Below, piece by piece: positions 1 through 6,624 of a DNA stretch of 9,340 nt. Made by a program: the position numbers and the translations under genes. Below the pieces are notes generated by a model that was not told the DNA's origin, did no database searches, and saw nothing but the letters and a program-made list of their open reading frames with translations. Source of the stretch: Halanaerobiales bacterium. Its GTDB lineage: Bacteria > Bacillota > Halanaerobiia > Halanaerobiales > JADQBU01. Where the stretch lies: assembly GCA_016278435.1 (NCBI GenBank), contig JADQBU010000276.1, forward strand, positions 1-9,340, read 5' to 3'. Within the stretch, counting starts at the first letter, position 1. Every line of letters starts with the position of its first letter.

Positions 1-408
1 CAGGTTTTCTGCTCTTTCCACTATCTTATCCATATTAATTATTCTCTTTTCCAGACCTCTCCTTCTGCTTTTAAGTTGTTTTTCCTTTTCATTTAAAACA
101 GCTATTTCAACCGAGGTTTTCTCTGCCTTCTCATAGGCTTTTTTGATATCTGCTTCAGTACAGTGTTTAAAATCCCTGCTTACTTCCATAAGTTTAATCC
201 TAGCCTTTTTATTTACCTTCTCCAGGCGGGTCAGTTTATCTATTATTTCATTTATCTCCCTGTTGACTGTGACCAGTTCTTCTTTGACAGTCGCAACTTC
301 CTGACGTGAAGATTCAGCAATATCAAATATATCCTTTTTACTCTCTTCCAGGACATTTACTGTATTCTCGAGAATCTCATGTATGTTCTTTGGAGGGGGT
401 TGTTTCAC
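1..408 (-). CDS. degS: Sensor histidine kinase DegS, N-terminal 136 residues (partial, runs off left edge)
   Basis: The reverse strand is open from a GTG at 408 to the window edge. It encodes a highly charged, helical Lys/Glu-rich protein with no membrane segment or signal peptide. The order of motifs fits the DegS sensor domain: an early IFDIAESSRQE (about residues 27-37), a coiled coil with LTRLEKVNKKARIKLMEVSR (about 60-79), then ADIKKAYEKAE (about 86-96) and a terminal IVERAENL. DegS is a cytoplasmic kinase that phosphorylates the response regulator DegU, which controls exoenzymes, motility or competence in Bacillota. The kinase (HisKA_3/HATPase) part lies beyond the edge, and degU would be expected next. 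GTG is chosen as the start because GAGGTG sits 8 bases upstream and the known N-terminal pattern begins just after it. A terminator separates it from the genes to its right. Family recognition is from memory of the sequence pattern. Confidence 0.85.
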   Translation of the reverse strand, partial: MKQPPPKNIHEILENTVNVLEESKKDIFDIAESSRQEVATVKEELVTVNREINEIIDKLTRLEKVNKKARIKLMEVSRDFKHCTEADIKKAYEKAEKTSVEIAVLNEKEKQLKSRRRGLEKRIINMDKIVERAENL

Positions 409-416
409 TCTTTATA

Positions 417-422
417 CACCTC
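417..422 (-). promoter_or_regulatory. Ribosome binding site of degS (supports GTG start)
   Basis: GAGGTG on the minus strand lies 8 bases before the GTG at 408-406. The next in-frame ATG is far inside the conserved sensor domain, so this site supports a GTG start. Confidence 0.6.
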
Positions 423-500
423 TACCTGATTTATAACGAATTATTACCTGTTAATTTAAAATTCTACACAAACGGCCAAATACCTCTTTTCAAGGAATAG

Positions 501-540
501 TCAAAAAGTACAAAATCCCCTGCTTGCAGGCAGGAGATTC
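501..540 (-). terminator. Rho-independent terminator at the end of the minus-strand gene series
   Basis: Read on the minus strand, AATCTCCTGC and GCAGGGGATT form a 10-pair stem (530-539 with 514-523) with a six-base loop; the only imperfection is one U-G pair. The stem is followed by TTTTGTACTTTTTG. On the plus strand the same pair would be a C-A mismatch, so the minus direction is favoured. It lies downstream of the 644-1198 gene and upstream of degS and would separate the two units. A similar hairpin can occur at ends of IS200/IS605 elements, but no transposase is present. Confidence 0.7.
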
Positions 541-555
541 AAGATATCTCATATT

Positions 556-642
556 TTAATATTCCCCGGACAAAATCTTTTCAGGTGTCCAACCTCCCCA
601 GCAGGTAATATCCCGACCATATTTTATTGCTTTTAATAAGAT
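556..642 (-). pseudogene. Possible C-terminal remnant of a URO-D-like gene
   Basis: Between the 184-residue gene and the terminator, one minus-strand frame reads KAIKYGRDITCWGG, then WTPEKILSGEY, then TAA at 558-556. The first part resembles KKEFGKDITFWGG (residues 308-320) of the URO-D protein at 7381-8532. At DNA level 592-612 matches 7573-7593 at 19 of 21 bases, in the same codon register. The frame is closed upstream by a stop inside the end of the neighbouring gene and has no credible start or ribosome site, so it would be a decayed fragment and not a working gene. Chance similarity cannot be excluded by eye. Confidence 0.3.
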
Positions 643-643
643 A

Positions 644-1198
644 TTAATATAACAGGTACTTACTTATTTCTCTTAAAACCAATACAATTAAGGTGGCTCC
701 CATGTCTTTAACTACCACCGGACTACCATTATAATCATATTCACCGGCCTGTATAAATTCATCTATTTTATTTTCTGCATCTTTATAGGCTATTGTAAAT
801 GCCAGCAGGAGTGTCTTGCCGGCTTCCAACTTTGTTCTTATCAATTTTAATGCCGGTAACAGTAGTTCAAATAGAGCTCTGGTCTCCTCACCTTCCTCTA
901 CTTCTTCAAGGTCTGAAATAACTGCCTCAATCAGAGTTAGAAAATCTTCTGGAGCGATAAGCTCCTTGCCGGCAATGCTTCGACCGGCGTTAACTACTAA
1001 ATCACCCAGCAGACTGTTTAAATAAAATTCTGTCTCTGCCGCCAGGGCATCTCCGGCTTTAATCAGGGCTTTTCCTATATCACTTCCTTCATATCCCTGC
1101 ATAACAGAAAATAATGTTCTGAATTCTTCTGTACCGGTCCCCATTTCATCATTAATTTTCCCGGCAATACTTTTAATATCAGACATATTTAATTGCAT
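644..1198 (-). CDS. Unrecognised 184-residue helical protein
   Basis: I do not recognise this protein. It is 184 residues, predicted mostly helical from its Leu/Ala/Glu/Lys-rich make-up. It has no signal peptide, no Cys or His cluster and no nucleotide-binding motif. An acidic patch (SDLEEVEEGEE, about residues 94-104) lies in the middle. The last 20 residues are hydrophobic (GATLIVLVLREISKYLLY) and could pack against a membrane or a partner, but are broken by Arg/Glu/Lys and do not make a clear membrane helix. ATG at 1198 is preceded by GAGGA at a normal distance; a second ATG four codons later is possible. It follows the esterase gene by 49 bases with no obvious terminator between them and is the last gene before the terminator near 520, so it is probably co-transcribed with the aldolase and esterase. 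That the frame is a real gene rests on length, ribosome site and codon use, not homology. Confidence 0.75.
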   Translation of the reverse strand: MQLNMSDIKSIAGKINDEMGTGTEEFRTLFSVMQGYEGSDIGKALIKAGDALAAETEFYLNSLLGDLVVNAGRSIAGKELIAPEDFLTLIEAVISDLEEVEEGEETRALFELLLPALKLIRTKLEAGKTLLLAFTIAYKDAENKIDEFIQAGEYDYNGSPVVVKDMGATLIVLVLREISKYLLY

Positions 1199-1247
1199 TA
1201 ATTTAATTCCTCACTTTTTAGAATAGTTTATCCTATAATATCCATAA

Positions 1248-1886
1248 TCATAACTTGTTATAAACAAACATATTTCTTATCATCCCGGCTACCTTCTCTC
1301 CCAATTTGCGGTGTTCATCCAGTTCAAGATGAATCCCATCAAAATCACTTACTCTAATTACTTCAGCTGTATTAAGATATTTACAATTATATTCTCTGGC
1401 AATTAACCTGTATTCTTCTGCCAGCTTTTTGGATTTATCTTCGGCACCTGTAAACATCTGCGCAAAATCATATAGTTTTCCTACCGGCGGTGGAGCCAGA
1501 AGTAATATTTCCGGTGATCTCTGTCCGGGACCGGTCCGGCTTCTCTGAATAATATCTACTAGAGTACCTGCCCCCTGGGCAATATCGGCTGCGGACAGGG
1601 AAAATCTCCCTTTTAAATCATTTGTGCCCAGAAATAAAACAACCAGGTCTACTGGTTTATGGGTCTCGAGACAGGGTATCAGATATTTTTCCCCACTTTT
1701 AAAGCCCTCAATGGGGTCATCCCAGACAGTTGTTCTTCCACAGAGTCCTTCTTCTATAACAAGATATTCGGATCCAAGATTATTCCTCAAGACTCCAGGC
1801 CAGCGTTTATCTCTACCATACCTTGTCCCTGTGGCCGGATTATATCCCCAGGTATTTGAATCACCATAACATAAAATGGTTTTCAT
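1248..1886 (-). CDS. SGNH/GDSL-type esterase (arylesterase-like)
   Basis: A 212-residue SGNH hydrolase with all four sequence blocks visible: block I YGDSNTWG with nucleophile Ser10; block II EEGLCGRTT with the oxyanion glycine (about residue 50); block III GTND with Asn89; and block V DGIH with Asp183 and His186. The spacing and the phrases RWPGVL, CGRTTVWDDP and VLFLGTNDLKG resemble the small arylesterase/acyltransferase group typified by the Mycobacterium smegmatis enzyme. Such enzymes cleave small esters or acetyl groups. No signal peptide is seen, so it should be cytoplasmic. The ATG at 1886 overlaps the aldolase stop codon by one base (TGATG), suggesting coupled translation. A TTG three bases earlier would also be in frame, but GAGGTG is better placed for the ATG. 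The true substrate cannot be read from the sequence; a link with the aldolase is inferred only from coupling. Confidence 0.88.
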   Translation of the reverse strand: MKTILCYGDSNTWGYNPATGTRYGRDKRWPGVLRNNLGSEYLVIEEGLCGRTTVWDDPIEGFKSGEKYLIPCLETHKPVDLVVLFLGTNDLKGRFSLSAADIAQGAGTLVDIIQRSRTGPGQRSPEILLLAPPPVGKLYDFAQMFTGAEDKSKKLAEEYRLIAREYNCKYLNTAEVIRVSDFDGIHLELDEHRKLGEKVAGMIRNMFVYNKL

Positions 1887-2941
1887 CAAGACGACACCTC
1901 TGATTCTTCAATCTCTTCTACTACCTGTTTAATGGTTTTTACCGCTTTTTCCACTTCTTTTTCTGAAATATGGCGGTTGGTAACCATCCGGATTCCTGCT
2001 GGCGGTCGGGTCGATACCCTTACACCATTTTTTATTAGTTTTTCAGCAAATTTCTGTGATGAGATACCCAGTGGAGTAATGTCAAACTGTACAATATTAG
2101 TTTGTACAGTTTTCAGATTAATATTTATTTCATTTACACTGGAGATACCCCTCGCCAGTAACCGGGCGTTATCATGGTCTTCCTGTAATCTGTCTGCCAT
2201 TTCCTCCAGGGCAATAATCCCGGCAGCAGCCAGAACACCAGCCTGTCTCATACCTCCACCCACAAGTTTCCTGTTCTTCCGTGCTTTCGCCACAAATTCT
2301 CCTGTTCCGGCCAAAATTGAACCTACCGGGGCGCTGAGGCCTTTGGAAAGACAGAACATGACCGAGTCAGCCCTGGCAACCAGTTTATCCGGGTCAACTC
2401 CCAGATATAAAACTGCATTAAAGATCCGGGCTCCATCAATATGAACCTTTAAACCCTGCTCATGTGCCAGGTCACATAGTTTTTCTGTCCGTTCCAGGGA
2501 AGTAACAGTTCCTCCACCGCGGTTATGACTATTTTCAATACATAATAAAGAGGTATCAGGATAGTGGAGGTCAGATTCTCTGAGGGCTTTTTTCACCCCA
2601 TCAGGTGAAAGCACTCCATTTTCACCGGGAACAAGTCGGGGGGCAAGACCTGCAATACGGGAAAACCCACCGACCTCATAATAATAAATGTGTGATTCGG
2701 CTTCCAGAATAACCTCCTCTCCGGGCCGGGTGTGGGTCATTAAGGCCAAAAGATTGCCCATAGTTCCACTGGGAACAAATAAGGCAGCTTCTTTCCCAAC
2801 CTTTTCTGCTGCCAGTTTCTCTAATTTATTGACTGTGGGGTCAGCGTGACTGACATCATCCCCCAGCTTAGCATTATACATAGCTTCCAGCATGTTGTTT
2901 GTAGGCATGGTCTGGGTATCACTGAAAAAATCAAAAACCAT
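1886..2941 (-). CDS. ltaE: Low-specificity L-threonine aldolase
   Basis: A 351-residue PLP enzyme of the fold-type I beta-eliminating lyase/threonine aldolase family, which splits L-threonine or L-allo-threonine into glycine and acetaldehyde in the cytoplasm. Landmarks in order: FSDTQTMPTNNM near the N-terminus; GDDV...DPTVNKLE (about 27-41); PSGTMGN (57-63), which binds the cofactor phosphate; SHIYYYEVGG with the active-site His84; IENSHNRGGG (135-144); HIDGARIFNA with Asp169, which contacts the pyridine nitrogen, and Arg172; and LSKGLSAPVGS with Lys200 as the Schiff-base lysine. VSTRPPAGIRMVTN near the C-terminus is also typical. Length is normal. GDDV is followed by SHAD where many relatives have YGED, a variable site. 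It starts 29 bases after the permease gene and its TGA overlaps the start of the esterase. Parts of the gene are visibly richer in G+C than the transporter genes before it. The gene symbol follows family usage. Confidence 0.93.
   Translation of the reverse strand: MVFDFFSDTQTMPTNNMLEAMYNAKLGDDVSHADPTVNKLEKLAAEKVGKEAALFVPSGTMGNLLALMTHTRPGEEVILEAESHIYYYEVGGFSRIAGLAPRLVPGENGVLSPDGVKKALRESDLHYPDTSLLCIENSHNRGGGTVTSLERTEKLCDLAHEQGLKVHIDGARIFNAVLYLGVDPDKLVARADSVMFCLSKGLSAPVGSILAGTGEFVAKARKNRKLVGGGMRQAGVLAAAGIIALEEMADRLQEDHDNARLLARGISSVNEININLKTVQTNIVQFDITPLGISSQKFAEKLIKNGVRVSTRPPAGIRMVTNRHISEKEVEKAVKTIKQVVEEIEESEVSS
1895..1901 (-). promoter_or_regulatory. Ribosome binding site of the SGNH esterase (favours ATG over TTG)
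   Basis: AGAGGTG on the minus strand lies inside the last codons of the aldolase gene, 8 bases before the ATG at 1886 and 5 before an alternative TTG at 1889. The spacing and start-codon preference both favour the ATG, giving a 212-residue esterase. Confidence 0.55.
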
Positions 2942-2970
2942 TTTCTATCATCCCCCCAGTATTTTGCTTT

Positions 2971-3945
2971 CTAGAATTTAACTCTTAATTTCTGTCCCAG
3001 AACAACAGCAAGCATAACAGCTGATATAACAACTAATCCTTTAGTGATATATTGGAAATAGTAAGGGACATTTAACATTGTTAATCCATTATTTAGCATA
3101 CTTATAATAAGTGCACCTACAAAGGAACCACGTGCTGTAGGTTCACCCTCACCAAACATTGTTGTACTTAAAAACACAACTGCTATAACATCAAGAAGGA
3201 AATTCTCTCCAGCCAGGGGCTGACCTGAATTCAGCCTTGAAGTCATAATAACTGCAGCAATTGAAACACTTAAACCTGATAAAAGAAAAGTAATCATCCT
3301 GTACCATTTTACTTTTATTCCTGCATAAAGAGAAGCAGTTGTATTACCACCAATAGCGTATATTCTCCTACCAAGTTTAGTTCTATTCAGAACAAATACA
3401 GTTATTACTAAAAATATTAACATTAAAATAACAGGAAAGGGAATTGGCCCCACATAACCCTGACCGATAAACGTAAAAACAGCAGGAGGAGATGTAAAGA
3501 AAACCGGATTACCCTTTGTTACTAACATTTTAACACCATAAGCTATAGAACCAACAGCAAAAGTACCTATAAAATCCGGCAAACCAATGTATGCAACCAG
3601 GACTGCATTAATAAGCCCAACTATAAGTCCTACACCCAGAGCAACCAGCAGAGACAGCCAGAAATTGGAGGTGTTCATTAAAACTATAGCGAAAATTACA
3701 CTAACTAGTCCGGCCGAGTTTCCAATTGACATATCAAATCCTCCAGCAGCCATTACAAAAGTAAAACCAAAAGCAATTATAGTTAACATACTCATCTGTC
3801 TTAATAACATAAGTAAATTCCTGCTAGTACAAAAACTATCAGTTGTCAGAGAAAATATAACAAATATTAATAAAGCCCCAATTACAGTCCCATACCTTCT
3901 TAAAACATCAGACCACTCAATAGTACTGGTAGTTTCCTTGTTCAT
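2971..3945 (-). CDS. Ribose/galactose-type ABC transporter permease (BPD_transp_2 family)
   Basis: A 324-residue, very hydrophobic membrane protein of the RbsC/MglC/AraH class, normal in length. After a short cytoplasmic N-terminus (MNKETTSTIEWSDVLRRYG) come about eight to ten membrane segments. Family landmarks are the FVMAAGGFDMSIGN segment (about residues 62-75), VGLINAVLVAYIGLPDFIGT, the cytoplasmic RTKLGRRIYAIGGNTTAS loop that docks with the ATPase, YAGIKVKWYRMITFLLSG, and the C-terminal NGLTMLNVPYYFQYITKG. It forms the channel of the importer with the adjacent ATPase; two copies, or a heterodimer, are normally needed. Only one permease gene is present, so a homodimer is likely. Its ATG overlaps the ATPase TGA by four bases (ATGA) with GGGGGAG upstream, so translation is coupled. 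The ligand cannot be deduced from the permease. Confidence 0.93.
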   Translation of the reverse strand: MNKETTSTIEWSDVLRRYGTVIGALLIFVIFSLTTDSFCTSRNLLMLLRQMSMLTIIAFGFTFVMAAGGFDMSIGNSAGLVSVIFAIVLMNTSNFWLSLLVALGVGLIVGLINAVLVAYIGLPDFIGTFAVGSIAYGVKMLVTKGNPVFFTSPPAVFTFIGQGYVGPIPFPVILMLIFLVITVFVLNRTKLGRRIYAIGGNTTASLYAGIKVKWYRMITFLLSGLSVSIAAVIMTSRLNSGQPLAGENFLLDVIAVVFLSTTMFGEGEPTARGSFVGALIISMLNNGLTMLNVPYYFQYITKGLVVISAVMLAVVLGQKLRVKF

Positions 3946-5465
3946 TTTTGGTCTCCCCCTAACATAGCTATCATTATTTCCTTTTCGGTATTATTTTTCG
4001 GGTTAAATTCATCTACAATTTTACCATCCCTTAAGACAATTATTTTATCAGCAATTATCATTAGTTCCGGTAAATAAGAAGACATAAATAAAATCCCCTT
4101 ACCTTTTTTCGCTAATTCATCTATCTGATGATATATATCTTCCTTAGCTTTAACATCTATTCCTTTTGTAGGCTCATCAAATATGCCTAGAGAAAAATTT
4201 CCTGTAAGCCATCTACCAACCACCACTTTCTGCTGATTTCCTCCACTTAAAAACTTAACCGTCTGGCTGGGGCCGGTAGTCTTTATTTTTAAGTGATTAA
4301 TCATCTTTTTTGCAATACCTTTTTCCTGCTCCAGATTTATAACACTGGCTCTACTCCACTGTTCAAGATATGAAAGGGTGATATTTTTTTTGACATCCAT
4401 ATTTAAAACAAGTCCCTGCTCCTGCCTTTCTTCAGGCACCAGAGCTATACCTTCATCTACAGATTTACTGGGATTTGGTGTATATTCCTTACTGTTTATA
4501 TAAAACTCACCAGACTCAACAGAATCAAGACCAAAAATAGCTTTGGCTATCTCTGTTTTCCCAGCTCCCATAACACCTGCAATACCGATTACTTCACCTT
4601 CATTTACCTTGAAATTTATATTTTTAAGTTTATTTGTACTTAGATTTTTTACCTCAAAAATGTTTTTACCACTACCAGTTAATGACTCTCTTTTAAAATC
4701 AGAATAACTTTTATGTCCAATCATCTTACTAACAACTTTTTCAATAGTAGCATCTTTTTTAAGTATAGTTCCCATATTACCACCATCACGAAATACAGTA
4801 ATCCTATCCGATATTTGCATTACTTCCTCTAGATTATGAGATACAAAGATAATTCCCAGATCCTGTTTTTTAAGATCTAATATAATTTCAAGCAAACGCT
4901 TTCGTTCACTCTCAGCTAAAGCAGTTGTTGGTTCATCAAAAATTATTACCTCGGGATTATGAACAAGTACCTTGCTTATCTGTATTATTCTTTGCAGAGA
5001 AACATCTAGCTTATATATATATTCAAATAAGTCAATTTTCACACCCAGTCTTTTAAGTACTTTTCTTGCTTTCTCGGCCATTTTCTCTCTATCTAAAACA
5101 TTTATTCCAATAAACTTTTTTTCGACCTCTGTTCCCAGAAAAATATTTTCAAGAACATTAAAAAATGGTATTAAATTAATCTCCTGATGCACTGTACGTA
5201 TTCCCGATTTTTCACTATCTTTAACATTATTAAATGTTACTTTTTCCCCATTAAATATAATCTCTCCCTCACTGGGAGAATGAACTCCTGATAAAATTTT
5301 AATACAGGTTGATTTACCTGCTCCATTTTCACCCACTATTGAATGTACTTCTCCTTTTTTTAAATTAATGTTAATATCATTTAAAACCCATACTCCATTG
5401 AATTCTTTTCCTAAACAATTAGTGCACAGTACCTCGCGCTTATTATTTAAATCATCCAGCGGCAT
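3942..5465 (-). CDS. Ribose/galactose-type ABC transporter double ATP-binding protein (RbsA/MglA-like)
   Basis: A 507-residue protein with two fused nucleotide-binding domains, the usual size for this class. Domain 1: Walker A GENGAGKST (45-53), Walker B IIFDEP (174-179, Glu178) and H-loop His210. Its signature reads LDVSLQR (153-159), with Asp where relatives usually have Ser. Domain 2: Walker A GVMGAGKT (297-304), strong signature LSGGNQQK (406-413), Walker B GIFDEPTKGID (Glu431), and Ser in place of the H-loop His (FMSSYLPEL), a known trait of this class. One of the two ATP sites is thus probably degenerate. An unusual Cys14-x-x-Cys17 pair replaces the common start of the first domain. It powers import with the permease and binding protein. 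AAGGAGG lies 7 bases before the ATG. A hairpin separates it from the binding-protein gene. Strongly A/T-rich codon use. Confidence 0.95.
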   Translation of the reverse strand: MPLDDLNNKREVLCTNCLGKEFNGVWVLNDININLKKGEVHSIVGENGAGKSTCIKILSGVHSPSEGEIIFNGEKVTFNNVKDSEKSGIRTVHQEINLIPFFNVLENIFLGTEVEKKFIGINVLDREKMAEKARKVLKRLGVKIDLFEYIYKLDVSLQRIIQISKVLVHNPEVIIFDEPTTALAESERKRLLEIILDLKKQDLGIIFVSHNLEEVMQISDRITVFRDGGNMGTILKKDATIEKVVSKMIGHKSYSDFKRESLTGSGKNIFEVKNLSTNKLKNINFKVNEGEVIGIAGVMGAGKTEIAKAIFGLDSVESGEFYINSKEYTPNPSKSVDEGIALVPEERQEQGLVLNMDVKKNITLSYLEQWSRASVINLEQEKGIAKKMINHLKIKTTGPSQTVKFLSGGNQQKVVVGRWLTGNFSLGIFDEPTKGIDVKAKEDIYHQIDELAKKGKGILFMSSYLPELMIIADKIIVLRDGKIVDEFNPKNNTEKEIMIAMLGGDQK

Positions 5466-5490
5466 CTCTCTCCCTCCTTCAACTGTAATC

Positions 5491-5523
5491 AGGAAAAAGG
5501 GGAGTTGCCCCCCCTTTTTTCCC
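5491..5523 (-). terminator. Intercistronic hairpin between binding-protein and ATPase genes (possible leaky terminator)
   Basis: On the minus strand an A-run plus GGGG (within 5511-5520) can pair with CCCC plus TTTTT (5494-5502), around a G-rich loop, with an outer GG/CC pair set off by a one-base bulge. The right arm itself supplies the U-run of a terminator-like structure. It sits 14 bases after the binding-protein stop and ends about 25 bases before the ATPase start. In such operons this arrangement commonly gives more binding protein than transporter by partial termination or by protecting the upstream mRNA end. The structure is read by eye, without a folding calculation. Confidence 0.55.
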
Positions 5524-5537
5524 TTTTTTAAAATTAT

Positions 5538-6476
5538 TTATTCTTCCGGGAATCTCTCTCCGGGTTCAGGTAAGTTTTCAATTGTAACTAATTTGGCAGG
5601 AATATAGATATGGCTTCTTGTTATTTCCTCACCATTAAGAAGTTTATAAGCCATATTTACTGCCGTTCTCGCCATTGTATCTGGATCCTGGGCTACTGTC
5701 GCTTTAAAAGGACTATTAGGTTTTCTCATTTCTTTATATGCCTGTGGGTCTCCATCAATACCAACAATAGCAATCTGATCTTCTAAACCAGCTTCCCTTA
5801 TAGCCTGTGCCGCTGCAACACCTGCACCATCAAATGTTGCAAAAACACCGCTTATATCGGGATTAGACTGAAGAACTGCTTCCATTTTAGCTTTTACATC
5901 CGGGAAAAAATCCGGCCAGGCATAGGTGAAGCCTGCAGCTATTTCAACTTTAGGATATTCACTGATAACAGCATGTAATTCCTTTTTCCTCATTCTTATC
6001 ATCTGACCAAGGTCATTATAAATTTCAACAATTTTACCTTTACCATCCATTCTGTGCATCAATTCTGTTGCAGCCATAGCACCCATAACCCACTCATTAG
6101 ATTCTACAACAACATCAACGAAATCAGCTGTTCCTGCTCCCATGGATATAATAAATATTCCAGCTCTCTTTGCTTCTTGTAGAGCAGGGGCAGCCATCTT
6201 AATATCACCTTCCTGAATAATAATAGCATCTACACCCTGTGCAATGTAGTTTTCAATAGCATTTATTCTATCAGGAACATTTGCAGTAACTGTTGGTATC
6301 GGTGTTCCTCCAAGTTTATTTACTTCTTCAACCATTGCATTTCTACCAATACGGGCAAAGAAGTTGGCCTGGCCAAAATTATTTATACCTATTTTATAGT
6401 TTTCTGCTCCGACTGTAATTGAAAGACTCAACAATACTAATAATGAAATTAAAATTATTGACAGTTTTCTAATCAT
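5538..6476 (-). CDS. Periplasmic sugar-type ABC transporter substrate-binding protein (Peripla_BP_4/RbsB-like)
   Basis: A 312-residue exported binding protein. Residues 1-24 are a Sec signal peptide: MIRK, then a run of Ile/Leu/Val/Ser, then TVGA with likely cleavage after Ala24. There is no cysteine near the cleavage site, so it should be released and not lipid-anchored. The mature part begins YKIGINNFGQANFFARIGRNA, the usual first strand and ligand loop of the ribose-binding class. It continues with QGVDAIIIQEGD, the ISMGAGTADFVDVVV hinge strand, a central GKIVEIYNDLG, PDISGVFATFDGAG and IAIVGIDGDPQAYKEM, all in standard order. It captures the ligand and delivers it to the permease. The ligand is unknown. 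ATG follows AAAGGAGG at about 10 bases. It is the first transporter gene, 148 bases after the flavin reductase-like gene. That gap may hold a promoter, but none is convincing. Confidence 0.93.
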   Translation of the reverse strand: MIRKLSIILISLLVLLSLSITVGAENYKIGINNFGQANFFARIGRNAMVEEVNKLGGTPIPTVTANVPDRINAIENYIAQGVDAIIIQEGDIKMAAPALQEAKRAGIFIISMGAGTADFVDVVVESNEWVMGAMAATELMHRMDGKGKIVEIYNDLGQMIRMRKKELHAVISEYPKVEIAAGFTYAWPDFFPDVKAKMEAVLQSNPDISGVFATFDGAGVAAAQAIREAGLEDQIAIVGIDGDPQAYKEMRKPNSPFKATVAQDPDTMARTAVNMAYKLLNGEEITRSHIYIPAKLVTIENLPEPGERFPEE

Positions 6477-6624
6477 TAATTATTTTCCTCCTTTTTGATA
6501 TAACCAATAAAAATTTCCACTTCAGTAAAAATCAATATTTTTTTTTATCACCTCTTTTCTATAAAGTCAGAATAAATAATCTATATTGCTTCTCAACTCA
6601 AGATAATTCTGGTGAATTTTATTA

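Noticed and set aside
306..500. Plus-strand 64-codon frame near the left edge
   Set aside because: It lies antisense to the recognisable degS N-terminus and continues into its leader, with no ribosome site and no family resemblance.
1250..1261. Perfect 12-base inverted repeat ATAAC-TT-GTTAT at the end of the esterase gene
   Set aside because: Very short, A/T-rich and overlapping the last codons and the stop; no T-run follows and nothing supports an operator there.
1932..2444. Plus-strand 170-codon frame inside the threonine aldolase gene
   Set aside because: It is the complement shadow of a gene with all catalytic motifs intact; its Ser/Ala/Pro-rich translation has no recognisable motif.
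6476..6535. A 19-codon TTG-started frame ending TAATG over the binding-protein start, a possible leader peptide
   Set aside because: The only GAGGTG-like site is too far from the TTG, and much of the frame is simply the binding protein's own AGGAGG site and A/T-rich spacer.
6569..6596. Possible promoter TTGAGA, 16 bases, TATTCT upstream of the binding-protein gene
   Set aside because: Only a moderate match at the -10 box in a very A/T-rich gap where such matches occur by chance; transcription may come from upstream genes.
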